36,267 nt of DNA from a virus: the IMG/VR virus record IMGVR_UViG_3300042898_000748, positions 1-36,267 of that record, one strand, 5' to 3'. The position numbers and the translations under genes are program-made. Of the stretch, positions 20,798 to 29,307 are shown piece by piece; within the stretch, counting starts at the first letter, position 1; every line of letters begins with the position of its first letter. The notes under the pieces were generated by a model, which saw only the letters and a program-made list of their open reading frames with translations, had not been told where the DNA came from and searched no databases.

Positions 20798-21345
20798 TGT
20801 GCTATCTCCATAATTGTAAACGACATTATTCTATTGTCTGCGCCAAAAGTGTTGTATTGGTAATTAGTGTTTGCATACATAGAAGCGCCAGAACCAGAAC
20901 TACCAATTCTAATGTTTATTGTTTTTGCAGTTGTTCCCCAAGAGTCAAATAAATTGTTGAAACTATAAAAACCAAAGTTCAAAGATGAAGTAGCCATCGC
21001 TGGCGCGGTAGCAACAACTAATGCAACCCTAGTTGTGTCATAAAAAGCCGCCATAAAAAATTCATCTTGAACGTTTGAATACTCACCCATAAGCAAATTG
21101 GTAGATTGTAACAACAGTTTTGAGTTAGCAAATTTTGGGGTAAAGTTAAAAGAATGATAGAGTGTTCCACTTGTTGAAATAGGGTTTGTAGAACCACCAA
21201 AAGTTCCAGTTATGCTGTTTGTCGTTTGACTAGAAACAACCTGAATAACGTGACCGGGAGCATAAAGGGTGTGTCCAGACGGAACGGTAATCACGTTGTT
21301 ATTGACTGTCAGACCACGAAGCTGACCAACTGTTAGTTCGCTCAT
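20794..21345 (-). CDS. Small tail-fibre tip protein, paralogue A
   Basis: The start is ATG 21345 with GGAG six bases upstream, overlapping the preceding stop as ATGA, giving 183 residues. The N-terminus (SELTVGQLRGLTVNNNVITV) is followed by HVIQVVSSQTTNSI and FTPKFANSKLLLQSTNLLMG, and the protein ends MSFTIMEIAQ. It resembles fibre proteins known from phages of aquatic bacteria and is paralogous to 19695-20234. Its role is probably receptor binding. Confidence 0.65.
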   Translation of the reverse strand: MSELTVGQLRGLTVNNNVITVPSGHTLYAPGHVIQVVSSQTTNSITGTFGGSTNPISTSGTLYHSFNFTPKFANSKLLLQSTNLLMGEYSNVQDEFFMAAFYDTTRVALVVATAPAMATSSLNFGFYSFNNLFDSWGTTAKTINIRIGSSGSGASMYANTNYQYNTFGADNRIMSFTIMEIAQ

Positions 21346-21671
21346 ACAATACTCCAAGAAGAACCTGCTGGGATCGTCACAACAACACCGCTTAAGATTG
21401 TTATTGGTCCAGCGCTAACCCCATTAAAGCCCGCAGGAATGGAATAGTTTGCTGTAATAGTTTGCTCATTTAACTGAATAGCAGCTCGACCACCGCCGTC
21501 AATCCAAGCAAAATCAAAATCAGTATTGCTTGCTTTACCTAGAACCTGTCCAGTTGTTCCACCTTCTGGGACTGGACCAGTCGGACCCTGTGGACCCGTT
21601 GGACCCTGAGCGCCCGCTAAGATCGGCACCCAAGTTGAGGTTACTGGATTGTAGTATTTTAGAAGTGCCAT
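21342..21671 (-). CDS. Collagen-like short tail-fibre protein
   Basis: This 109-residue protein has a short collagen-like stretch GAQGPTGPQGPTGP at about residues 20-33, then one copy of the GGTTGQVLGKASNTDFDFAW module. Two further copies of that module are present in the large protein upstream. The C-terminal 40 residues are beta-rich. It likely forms a trimeric shaft. The ATG overlaps the preceding stop as TAATG. Confidence 0.75.
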   Translation of the reverse strand: MALLKYYNPVTSTWVPILAGAQGPTGPQGPTGPVPEGGTTGQVLGKASNTDFDFAWIDGGGRAAIQLNEQTITANYSIPAGFNGVSAGPITILSGVVVTIPAGSSWSIV

Positions 21672-24127
21672 TAATTATACCCGTAAACCTTTATCGTTCC
21701 GCTATGAGTTCCACCAGTAATTAAAGCAAATCCCGTGTAAGAGCTATTAGTTGGAACACCACCTTGAGCCGTTCCGCTCACGTAAGATGTGTGAGTTGAA
21801 ACATAAGTTGTTCTAGTCGTGTTGAAAGGGTTGAAGACTTCAACGCTATGCGAGTTCATAGTGTTAGCGACTCCTTGACTCCAGCCAATCAACACTCCGT
21901 CTCTTGAGTCTCCACCTGTGACTGTGACTGCGCTGCCTCCGCCTTGATAATAAATTGCGTGACTTCTTTGGTTAGCTGTTGCGTAGTTAGCCCCAGAAGC
22001 CCTCATTCTCATGTTTACTTCAGTGTTTACACTAGCGCCAGATGAAACGTGAAGAATTTTGTAGTGATTATAAGCCGCTGAAAAAACACCGTCAAGGTTT
22101 ACCGTTGTTACACCTGTAAAAGTTACTAAACCAGTAGTTGAGTCTATTGAAGCTGACCCAGATACTGTCGTTACACCGCTTGGAATTATTGGAACAAGAC
22201 CGGGTGTGATTGGTGTCGCTGGTGTTTGCCAGTTAGCATTGTAATCTGTGGCGTTTATCTTTGTAAGAACTTGCCCAGTTGTTCCGCCTGCGGGAACGCT
22301 AGGTGGTGTAATCCACTGAGTGTTGTAATTAGTGCTGTCAATCTTAGCAAGAACTTGATTTGCGGTTCCGCCGATTGGAACAGGAATGTCCGAAGGTTCG
22401 TCAGTATCTAACCAAAGAACACCAGTAGAGCTTGGTGCGCTTGGTGATACTACTAGCCCGCTATTTCCAACTTGAACCGCTGTCAAAATAATAGAAGGAA
22501 CGGCTGGAGATACTGGGGTAGTTCCAGCAGGCAAGGATTCAACACGAAGGTCTAGGCTGTCACCTGCCCAAAATACTTGAACATAATCTCCCGCAGCTGC
22601 GGTTGCCACATAGTTGATCGTCAGGACTTGTCGGTTTGGAACTCCAGTAGATTTACGCGCTGATAAATCAAGCTCAGTAGCTGAATCAGCGTAATCAATT
22701 CCATTCTTCTTTACCCAAACAACAGCCTTAGTAACAGCGTTTGCGTAGTTTGTAAGTTGAATTGAAAAAGTCATGCTATAAGTTCCAGCGTTAGCAAACA
22801 AAACTCTATTAGCGCTAGTAATGCTTATCCCAACAGCTTCTGCAGTTGTTCCGATTGCGATTGGTTGAGCTGCAGTAATTGAAGCCAAAGGCTGGTCGGT
22901 CATGTCATAAAAAGAACCATAGTAACCTACTGAGCCACCGCCACCGCCACCGCCACCACCGCTTGGTTCATTACGCTCAAGATTGCTAATTCGATCTTCT
23001 TGATTATTCTGAACGCTAACAGTTTTGGTTTCTTTAGAAGCTGTATCGGGTTGCCCAACTGTAGCCAAAACATAAACGCCTGATTCGGTTATAGACAAAG
23101 CTACTTCGGTTACAACCGCAACGGCTACTGCTTCGTTAGCTACAACACTTACCTTGTCACCAAGATTCCAGTCATAACCAAATCTCATTAGTCCATCGTC
23201 AGATGGTCTTACTGAAATACCTTCTTGTGTCATTCCGAACTTAGCTAGTATCTCTAGCCCAGATTGTTCTAGTAGCGTATTATCAGATGTATCTCGCTGG
23301 TCTTTAAATACCTCAATACGGCGACCCCAAGTAGTTTCGGAAGCTTCGGATTCGGTAGTAGCGACCTCAAGAATAGCGCGCTGTTCACCCTGTCCCTGAC
23401 CTGCAACAATAGCTCTAGTAGCTTTAGGGTTTTCGTAAGTGTATTCAGAAACGCTAAGTCTGTTGTTTTCAACATCAAGTCGGATGTCTCCCGATCTGTC
23501 TACTGGCTGATAAACCGCAAAAACAAGTTTGTCATCTTCTTGTTTAATGTCATAGCCTAAACCGTCGGGCGCGACTAACCTAGTAAAGATTGAACCCAGT
23601 ACATCAAATCTAACTTTACCTGTAGTTGTAGAACCAAGCGCAGTATCTGGGGCAAGCTCTAAGTTAGCTATTTGTCTTTCAATAGGCGCGTCTGGTCCAA
23701 GATTAGCGTTTACATAATGATAAAGAACAGTTGATGCGGGTCCAGTAATTTCGTCATAAGCAACGGTTTGTAAACCAGCATCAGGTTCTGTCGGGTCTGG
23801 GTATCCTAACCTTTCAAGCAAAACGATAGAGTCATCTACGCCTTCGATTTCCCAGCTACCCTGTGGGTCTTCTGTGCTCTGTATCTTTTTAGCGGATGTT
23901 GTTGGTCCAGTAAAAATAACACCTTCGGGTCCAGTAACAATTACTCCCGCCCCTGGCTGACGAAGTGCTTCGGCTGCAGTGCTTTCAGCGGGTAAAGTAA
24001 CTTTCCAAGAACCAACATTGTTAAATCGCAACACAACAGTAAAGCCAACTAAGTCTTGCTCTGTGATCTGAGCAACACGCTCTAGTGAGCTATTGCGAAC
24101 CTCAACGGTTAGGTCCTGAACTTGCAT
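21671..24127 (-). CDS. Large baseplate/tail protein, ReqiPepy6 Gp37-like N-terminus with fibre-like C-terminus
   Basis: This 818-residue protein has an N-terminal region (about 1-370) resembling Gp37-like or Tal-type proteins (QDLTVEVRNSSLERVAQITE, then VGFTVVLRFNNVGSWKVTLP, WEIEGVDDSIVLLERLGYP). A glycine run (residues about 391-399) then links to a C1q/jelly-roll-like domain (YYGSFYDMTDQPLASITAAQ, then VQVFWAGDSLDLRVESLPAG). Two GGT..QVL.KI modules and a C-terminal beta domain follow. It probably joins the tail tip to the receptor-binding parts. Confidence 0.8.
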   Translation of the reverse strand: MQVQDLTVEVRNSSLERVAQITEQDLVGFTVVLRFNNVGSWKVTLPAESTAAEALRQPGAGVIVTGPEGVIFTGPTTSAKKIQSTEDPQGSWEIEGVDDSIVLLERLGYPDPTEPDAGLQTVAYDEITGPASTVLYHYVNANLGPDAPIERQIANLELAPDTALGSTTTGKVRFDVLGSIFTRLVAPDGLGYDIKQEDDKLVFAVYQPVDRSGDIRLDVENNRLSVSEYTYENPKATRAIVAGQGQGEQRAILEVATTESEASETTWGRRIEVFKDQRDTSDNTLLEQSGLEILAKFGMTQEGISVRPSDDGLMRFGYDWNLGDKVSVVANEAVAVAVVTEVALSITESGVYVLATVGQPDTASKETKTVSVQNNQEDRISNLERNEPSGGGGGGGGGSVGYYGSFYDMTDQPLASITAAQPIAIGTTAEAVGISITSANRVLFANAGTYSMTFSIQLTNYANAVTKAVVWVKKNGIDYADSATELDLSARKSTGVPNRQVLTINYVATAAAGDYVQVFWAGDSLDLRVESLPAGTTPVSPAVPSIILTAVQVGNSGLVVSPSAPSSTGVLWLDTDEPSDIPVPIGGTANQVLAKIDSTNYNTQWITPPSVPAGGTTGQVLTKINATDYNANWQTPATPITPGLVPIIPSGVTTVSGSASIDSTTGLVTFTGVTTVNLDGVFSAAYNHYKILHVSSGASVNTEVNMRMRASGANYATANQRSHAIYYQGGGSAVTVTGGDSRDGVLIGWSQGVANTMNSHSVEVFNPFNTTRTTYVSTHTSYVSGTAQGGVPTNSSYTGFALITGGTHSGTIKVYGYN
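22934..22962. repeat. Short CCACCG-type repeat coding for polyglycine
   Basis: About five tandem units rich in CCACCG encode nine glycines in the hinge of the large tail protein. Such runs vary in length by slippage and usually mark flexible joints between domains. Confidence 0.7.
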
Positions 24128-24990
24128 TAGTGTAAAACCTCACGTCTTAGGTTGAATGAACCGCTAATCTTTGTGTCTTCGTCTGCGCCTGTCGCGGTAA
24201 TACTAATAATACTATTACCAGCAGGTAAGTTAAATAGCTTTGGTGCAGCTGCTAATCCACTATAGGCGTTTACTCCAGCGCTTGTAAGAACAGTTCCTAA
24301 TTCAGTATTTATCAAAATTGATTCGCCAGTAAGTAGCGGGTCTTCATATGTAAATCCTGTTCCATTGAAAACAACGCTTACGCTAGTAGTAGGTCCTTCA
24401 ATTCTCCAAAACACAGGGGTCTCTACATCTCCCGCGTTATCTACCAAGATCGTTCCTAGTGCTTGACCAGAACTAACCTGTAGCTGACTCAGCGAGCGCT
24501 GACCAACATCAACACCCAAAAGACCGCGCGCAACTTCTTCGGCTTGTACGCTAAAAGTTGTTGCTGTCTGGTTTACCCAAAAAGGCTGTGGCGCTCTTGC
24601 GCTGATTACCCATTTAGCAAAGAACTTATTTGCATCTTCACCAAAGGTTGTTTCAGCACCGCCATCCATGTAAAGCGTAAGAGTCCAAATCTCACCAGTA
24701 GCGTAACTAGCTTTTAGGGTAAAATCCCTTGCCATTGCTCTAGCAAGCCTACGAAGCTTAGGTTCTAAATCTTCTTCATTGATACTTAGAATCGCAATAG
24801 GCAGATCAAGAACTCTTACTCCGCGTTTTAGAAACTTAAACTTACCGCCGTTACCAGCGCTTGGGTCAATCCTAACTTCTGGCTGAGGAATACCAAAACC
24901 AGTTACGCCAGTCTCCAGAATATAATCTGGACCACTAAGGGAAATCTCGTCATTGTTTTTGCCAATGATACTAAAGTTTATGTTTACCAA
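24127..24990 (-). CDS. Distal tail protein (Dit-like)
   Basis: This 287-residue protein has an N-terminal region with the Dit/phage tail family layout: ISLSGPDYILETGVTGFGIP, then GVRVLDLPIAILSINEEDLE, then LYMDGGAETTFGEDANKFFA and WVISARAPQPFWVNQ. A C-terminal beta domain carries VDNAGDVETPVFWRIEG and GTGFTYEDPLLTGESILINT, which is common in siphophage Dit proteins. It forms the hub joining the tail tube to the baseplate. It lies between the tape measure and Gp37-like genes, the expected place. Confidence 0.8.
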   Translation of the reverse strand: MVNINFSIIGKNNDEISLSGPDYILETGVTGFGIPQPEVRIDPSAGNGGKFKFLKRGVRVLDLPIAILSINEEDLEPKLRRLARAMARDFTLKASYATGEIWTLTLYMDGGAETTFGEDANKFFAKWVISARAPQPFWVNQTATTFSVQAEEVARGLLGVDVGQRSLSQLQVSSGQALGTILVDNAGDVETPVFWRIEGPTTSVSVVFNGTGFTYEDPLLTGESILINTELGTVLTSAGVNAYSGLAAAPKLFNLPAGNSIISITATGADEDTKISGSFNLRREVLH

Positions 24991-27005
24991 CCTGTTATTA
25001 CCCTTGCTCTCTTTAATGCTTCGAACAAAGCTTGTTCTGCATCTAATGATTGATTAGGTGCAGCATAGTAGTTTACTACCTTATTGCTTCCAGCGTTACT
25101 TTCGCTTCCATAGCCAGCTTGCGGTGAGACTAGAGACGGCAACATACCAACCGAAGTCGAGCTATTGCCAGACACAATTACTTCGTCAGCCATTTTACTA
25201 ATAGCTTTCGCGGGATCTGCAGAACTCTTTTCAATACCCGCGGTCATACCAGCTACAACATTGTCTCCAATAGACATAAACACCCTAGAAGGTGATTTTA
25301 TGCCAAGTAGTTTTTTACCCGCATCAATAGCTTGACCAATACCGTTTCCGATAGCGCCAATAAGATTAGGGATTGCCCCAACAATTCCAGCAATAAGACC
25401 GCCGATAAGCTGAAAACCAGCACTAACAAATTGTGGAATAGCACCAACAAGTGCGCCAATAAGCTTAGGAATCGCGCCTATGATAGCACCGATAATTTGA
25501 GGTGTAGCTATAACTAATCCGCCAATTACTCCTAAGAACAAAGCAACTGCAGCTTGAATAATTTGAGGTAGCGCTCCGACAATCGCATCTACAAACAAAG
25601 GAATCGCATCTACGATAGCGGTAATTATTTCTGGTAGTGCATCTAGCAAGCCTGTAATAATTCCAAGGAATAACTGGATAGCGCCAACAATAAGCTCTGG
25701 CAACATAGTTAGCAACGCATCTACGATTACAGGAATAAGGGCTACAACTGCAGCGATAAGCGCAGGTAGAATCTTTAGCAAGCCCTCAATAATTCCAGTA
25801 AACAATCTAATTGCACCTTCAACCAAAACAGGTAAGGTCTCTACTAGCGCATTTACGATTTGCGGAATTGCTTCGACGATCGCCGTAATCAAAATTGGGA
25901 TAACCGTTACAAAAGCATCAATGATAGCCATAAAGAAAGCTATTGCGCCTTCTATTAGCTGTGGAATTGCTGCAGTTAGCGCAGTAATTAGGCTAGTTAT
26001 CATGGTAGCCCAGCTAGTAACGATTATCGGAATGAAAGCAACAATAGCTTCAATAATTCCGGGCAAAGCTTTTAGCATCGCATCCATAAAGTCTTGCCTC
26101 ATTTCGGCAATTTTTGTGAATGTTGCTTTTAGTGTTTCAGCTAATCCATTGTCCCTAACGGAAATTAGAAAGCCAGAAAAAGCGGGCATTACTTTAGAAG
26201 TAAGAACCTGTGCAACACTTGTAAAAAGTGGTAGTAAAAAATCACCAAGAAGTATCTTAATGTTTCCGAATTGAGCAGCTAAAATTCTTTGTTGGTTAGC
26301 AAGTCCTTGGGATGTTCTCTCAAAGTCACCCTGTTGAACCGCAGACTGCTCAAAGATAGATGCGTTTGCTGCTAAAATCTTCTGTTGAGCGGTAAGTATT
26401 CCGTTACCGTCGTAAATACCCATCTCTAAAGCTTTCGCTTTTAGAGTCGCATCGTCAAGCAAAATACCGTATCTACGAAGCGGTAGTGCCTCACCACGAA
26501 GACCAGAACCAAGTGCGATTAATGCCTCATCAACAGATGTGTTATTGAACGAAGCTAAGTCAGTAGCTAGAGTAACTAGATCGGTAGAGAACTCAGCGTT
26601 AGCTTCTCCAGCTAGACCCGCTGCTTTTCCATAAATACCAAATTGCTTAGAAGCCTCAAGAACCTGTGTCTTTGTTTGTCCAAGTCCAGTAGCTGCACTT
26701 TCAGCAAACTTTTCTATTGTGCCAGCTGCATCTCCAAAAACTTCACCGACCGCTGCACCTGCCTCAGCAAAATCCGAAGCTGCTGATACAGAAGAAGTTA
26801 ATAATTTACCAAGAGCAATCGCAGCAACAGCAGTAGCAGCAATTAGCGCGGGTCCAACCATTGCTTTAAATCCGTTTGCGAAACTATTGCCACCAACTGC
26901 GCCAGCGCTAGCCATTTGACCGCTTAGTTGGCTGTTTATTCCAGCTGCAACACCGTCAATTCTGGGGACTATCTGAACATAAGCTTCAGCAATTCTGGAT
27001 GCCAT
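24984..27005 (-). CDS. Tape measure protein
   Basis: This 673-residue protein fixes tail length and is injected with DNA. The N-terminal 80 residues are typical (IAEAYVQIVPRIDGVAAGIN and an early hydrophobic segment, PALIAATAVAAIALGKLL). Residues 80-300 are helical. Residues 315-555 are a very hydrophobic region built on a 44-residue repeat with Pro at 348, 392, 436, 480 and 524. SPSRVFMSIGDNVVAGMTAG at about 571-590 is the conserved C-terminal motif of this group. At 673 residues the helical rule predicts a tail of about 100 nm. Confidence 0.93.
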   Translation of the reverse strand: MASRIAEAYVQIVPRIDGVAAGINSQLSGQMASAGAVGGNSFANGFKAMVGPALIAATAVAAIALGKLLTSSVSAASDFAEAGAAVGEVFGDAAGTIEKFAESAATGLGQTKTQVLEASKQFGIYGKAAGLAGEANAEFSTDLVTLATDLASFNNTSVDEALIALGSGLRGEALPLRRYGILLDDATLKAKALEMGIYDGNGILTAQQKILAANASIFEQSAVQQGDFERTSQGLANQQRILAAQFGNIKILLGDFLLPLFTSVAQVLTSKVMPAFSGFLISVRDNGLAETLKATFTKIAEMRQDFMDAMLKALPGIIEAIVAFIPIIVTSWATMITSLITALTAAIPQLIEGAIAFFMAIIDAFVTVIPILITAIVEAIPQIVNALVETLPVLVEGAIRLFTGIIEGLLKILPALIAAVVALIPVIVDALLTMLPELIVGAIQLFLGIITGLLDALPEIITAIVDAIPLFVDAIVGALPQIIQAAVALFLGVIGGLVIATPQIIGAIIGAIPKLIGALVGAIPQFVSAGFQLIGGLIAGIVGAIPNLIGAIGNGIGQAIDAGKKLLGIKSPSRVFMSIGDNVVAGMTAGIEKSSADPAKAISKMADEVIVSGNSSTSVGMLPSLVSPQAGYGSESNAGSNKVVNYYAAPNQSLDAEQALFEALKRARVITGW
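25437..25964 (-). repeat. 44-residue internal repeats of the tape measure gene
   Basis: Four consecutive units of 132 bases encode residues 348-391, 392-435, 436-479 and 480-523, and a partial fifth unit follows. Each unit begins Pro-x-hydrophobic and has two further prolines 22 and 33 residues on, giving an 11-residue sub-period. Confidence 0.75.
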
Positions 27006-27006
27006 G

Positions 27007-27632
27007 TTATTCCTTTGGGTTCATTCGTCTAAGTTGTTTTAGCACGTCAGATCGTGATTGTGCTTTAGTTGGCTTTAACCTATTTACATTCGGGTCAGGC
27101 CAAGGTGTCGGATAAGGTTTAGGTTTCTTTTTACTATTAGCCATAGCCAATAAATCAAAGATGTGACTAAACAAAATCCACTCGTAAGATACTGGATGCT
27201 TCCAGTTGTTTATAGCGGCCTGTAAGTGTGAATTTGGATTTGCCATTAAGCCATAAATAAGATAACTAGCTTCTAGCCAAGTTATTGATCTGCCTAATTC
27301 GAAGATGCTTAGTTGGAACTGAGCCCTAAAATCGTATGCTAATTCTTTAGCATAAGAATCGCGAAGTTCTAGGACTCTTAGGATTCCCCCAAGGATGCAC
27401 CCTGAGTCCAACCTTCTAGGAACTTCTGGAACTCAGCAGCTTTCATTGAATCTAGCGCCTCTAACGCAGGTGCGTTTTCGCCAAGTATTTCCTCAATAAT
27501 AATAAAAGCTTTATCTATGTCGTCGGTAGCCTTGCGCGCTTTACGAACAGCACCCATTGGCAACTCAGAGAAGAATGGGATTTCATAACTTTTCTTATTG
27601 TGTTCAAATGTGTAGACATTCTTTGCGGTCAT
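27007..27632 (-). CDS. Tail assembly chaperone, frameshifted long form (gpGT type)
   Basis: The long form is made by a -1 frameshift at the run GGGGGAA (27384-27390), three codons before the stop of the short form. After the slip, translation continues as GGILRVLELRDSYAKEL to the stop at 27007, giving about 208 residues. An ATG at 27411 in this frame lies inside the short gene and has no ribosome site, so separate initiation is unlikely. The long and short forms together fold the tape measure and recruit tail-tube subunits. Confidence 0.8.
27378..27632 (-). CDS. Tail assembly chaperone, short form (gpG type)
   Basis: The start is ATG 27632, with AAAGGAAA upstream, giving 84 residues; an in-frame ATG at 27680 lies in the hairpin region and is rejected. 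The protein has N-terminal strands (NVYTFEHNKKSYEIPF) and helical repeats (GAVRKARKATDDIDKAFIII, then ALEALDSMKAAEFQKFLEGW), as in gpG-type chaperones. It lies between the major tail and tape measure genes. Confidence 0.85.
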   Translation of the reverse strand: MTAKNVYTFEHNKKSYEIPFFSELPMGAVRKARKATDDIDKAFIIIEEILGENAPALEALDSMKAAEFQKFLEGWTQGASLGES

Positions 27633-27675
27633 TTTATTTCCTTTTTCTAAGTTGTGCGGTCTGTGGGTTTGAAGA

Positions 27676-27713
27676 CCCAAGGGGTAAGTCGACCGCTTCG
27701 CCTACCCCTTGGG
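27676..27713 (-). terminator. Strong hairpin after the major tail protein gene
   Basis: CCCAAGGGGTA (27676-27686) and TACCCCTTGGG (27703-27713) form a perfect 11-base stem with a 16-base loop, seven bases after the major tail protein's stop. The U-tract is poor (TCTTC), so it may be a partial terminator or protect the 3' end of the mRNA. Confidence 0.6.
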
Positions 27714-27719
27714 AGATTG

Positions 27720-28253
27720 CTACGGCGCTACTTCAAATTCAGAGTGGAAAATGTCAGCTACGCGACCTTCGGATGCGTAAGCTGTCATAGTTACACCGTA
27801 AGCTACGGCTTCACCGTTCTGAACTGTTTGAGCTTCTACGGATAGAACCTCACCAGCAGGGATGTAGTGACGAATAACCTTGTCGCCATCAACGATGTCA
27901 ATAACGAAAGACTTGCGACCACCAGTGTTTACTGGGTTTAGTTCAATCTTGCCACCGACCAAAGGTGAACCAAAGTAAAGCTCTAGGGTGTCTTCGGTTG
28001 TCTCTAGTAGTGAGAATGAATAGGTAACTGTTCCTTCAGTAATAACCTCACGCACAAGGTCAGCGTTCTGCCATGCGCGGATCTGGTTAGTTGATTTCTC
28101 AGATGCAAACTCAACACCATCTGCGGATACATAGCCAAGTGAGCTAAATCCGGTCAAGGTTGAAGTTGTTGATGCTGGTGCAGTAGCTGAGGTTGGTCCA
28201 ACATAGACCTCGCCTGTAATTCCAACTACCACGTTTTCGGCGTTTAGTGCCAT
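27720..28253 (-). CDS. Major tail protein
   Basis: This 177-residue protein starts with LNAENVVVGITGEVYVGPTS, then TLTGFSSLGYVSADGVEFAS, the pattern of siphophage tail-tube subunits. The core SFSLLETTEDTLELYFGSPL and RKSFVIDIVDGDKVIRHYIP fits the family. It polymerises into the tail tube. The leader at 28254-28311 has two short inverted repeats (28275-28288 and 28294-28310) and AAGGAG before ATG 28253. A strong hairpin follows the gene. Together they suggest high, separately tuned expression. Confidence 0.88.
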   Translation of the reverse strand: MALNAENVVVGITGEVYVGPTSATAPASTTSTLTGFSSLGYVSADGVEFASEKSTNQIRAWQNADLVREVITEGTVTYSFSLLETTEDTLELYFGSPLVGGKIELNPVNTGGRKSFVIDIVDGDKVIRHYIPAGEVLSVEAQTVQNGEAVAYGVTMTAYASEGRVADIFHSEFEVAP

Positions 28254-28311
28254 TTGTTTCTCCTTATAAGGTTTAGCTCAGATGAGCTGTGGTTTTCCGC
28301 TAATCGGAAAT

Positions 28312-28722
28312 CTATAATGTTGAGCCTTTAGTAATTAGCTCTAGTGTCATGTAACGACATTCTTGCGGTCCTGCTTCATCTATTCGTATTGGAGATAAAA
28401 CAACTTGACTTAGTTTGATTGATTCGCCAGTAAGTGTTATAGATAAAGCTTCTACAAGTCTAGCTAGTTCCGAAGCATCGGAATAAGTGTCTGCCCAGAT
28501 AGTAATACCAACTCGTTCGGTCTTTCTAACCCAGTCAATCTTAGGTCCACCGTCAGATCGAATTGTAATTATTCTTTCGGGGTATGGGGTAAAATCTGGC
28601 GCTGGTTTTTTAGTAGCAACATGAACATCTTCGGCGTAAGATTCGCCTCTTGCATCTAACTCAGCTTTGATTGCTGTAACTAAAACAAGCTCAACATCTG
28701 GGAATATAACTGCTGGCATCAT
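28312..28722 (-). CDS. Tail terminator/minor tail protein
   Basis: This 136-residue protein has the order seen in tail terminators: VELVLVTAIKAELDARGESY, RIITIRSDGGPKIDWVRKTE, VGITIWADTYSDASELARLV, then SLTLTG and strand RYMTLELITKG. It caps the finished tail tube. It lies directly upstream of the major tail protein gene, as usual. Two adjacent ATGs (28722, 28719) are possible starts. Confidence 0.75.
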   Translation of the reverse strand: MMPAVIFPDVELVLVTAIKAELDARGESYAEDVHVATKKPAPDFTPYPERIITIRSDGGPKIDWVRKTERVGITIWADTYSDASELARLVEALSITLTGESIKLSQVVLSPIRIDEAGPQECRYMTLELITKGSTL

Positions 28723-28976
28723 TTCTTAGATTCTCCTAATGCTCTTGCTAGTTTGCCCGTGCTCATCTCAATAAACCTAGCTTCTCTACGATCGTCAACA
28801 ACATTGACTACAACCCTAGATTTGCGAGATTCGTTGTCTACCTCAGCCCTGTATTCGGGTCCAGCTTTTGATGCAACTGTTTCTCCGACACCTAAAAGGA
28901 AGCTTGCTACCTCTGGGCTTTTTAGAAGATTTCTAACTTCTTTAGTATCAAGTTGAACATAAACTAAACTAGCCAA
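28719..28976 (-). CDS. Neck/tail completion protein, HK97 gp10-like
   Basis: This short protein (85 residues) has an N-terminal VQLDTKEVRNLLKSPEVASF, a middle GVGETVASKAGPEYRAEVDN and a basic SRVVVNVVDDRREARFIEMS region, resembling small gp10-type head-tail joining proteins of actinophages. It overlaps its neighbours by four and eight bases. The assignment depends mainly on its place. Confidence 0.6.
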   Translation of the reverse strand: MASLVYVQLDTKEVRNLLKSPEVASFLLGVGETVASKAGPEYRAEVDNESRKSRVVVNVVDDRREARFIEMSTGKLARALGESKK

Positions 28977-29307
28977 CTCTGCGCCTAACTGGAATTACCC
29001 TGCCACCCTCTAGACCAGCAAACGGACTTATCCATTCTTCGGTCTGTCCATCCTTGACCCAATTTGTGCCACGAATAACGAATGTGTCATTGTCTTGAAC
29101 TTCTACCTCATTGGGTAGATAGACAGTTAGCTTCGCATCTAGCGGGTTGCGAGAAGCATCAATAGGCTCTGTAGAGGCACCAATAGCCACTAGAGCGTCT
29201 TTTACGGTGATTGTGGTGCTCGTATAGGTCGGGTTGCCGTAAGGGTCTGTAGCGGTCGCAGATCGCCTCTTAATTGTTATGGTTTCGCCACCCCTAATAA
29301 AGCTCAT
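28969..29307 (-). CDS. Head closure (stopper) protein
   Basis: This 112-residue beta-rich protein reads SFIRGGETITIKRRSATATD, YTSTTITVKDALVAIGASTE, then LTVYLPNEVEVQDNDTFVIR and WISPFAGLEGGRVIPVRR. This is the layout of SPP1 gp16-type stoppers. It plugs the portal channel after packaging. It lies between the adaptor and gp10-like genes. Confidence 0.7.
   Translation of the reverse strand: MSFIRGGETITIKRRSATATDPYGNPTYTSTTITVKDALVAIGASTEPIDASRNPLDAKLTVYLPNEVEVQDNDTFVIRGTNWVKDGQTEEWISPFAGLEGGRVIPVRRRVG

Noticed and set aside
26719-26919. Plus-strand open frames opposite the tape measure, tail and capsid genes
   Set aside because: They are shadows of minus-strand genes, with low-complexity composition and no ribosome sites.
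27007-27411. Independent gene starting at ATG 27411
   Set aside because: No ribosome site; it lies inside the short chaperone gene in the -1 frame, next to a slippery G-run.
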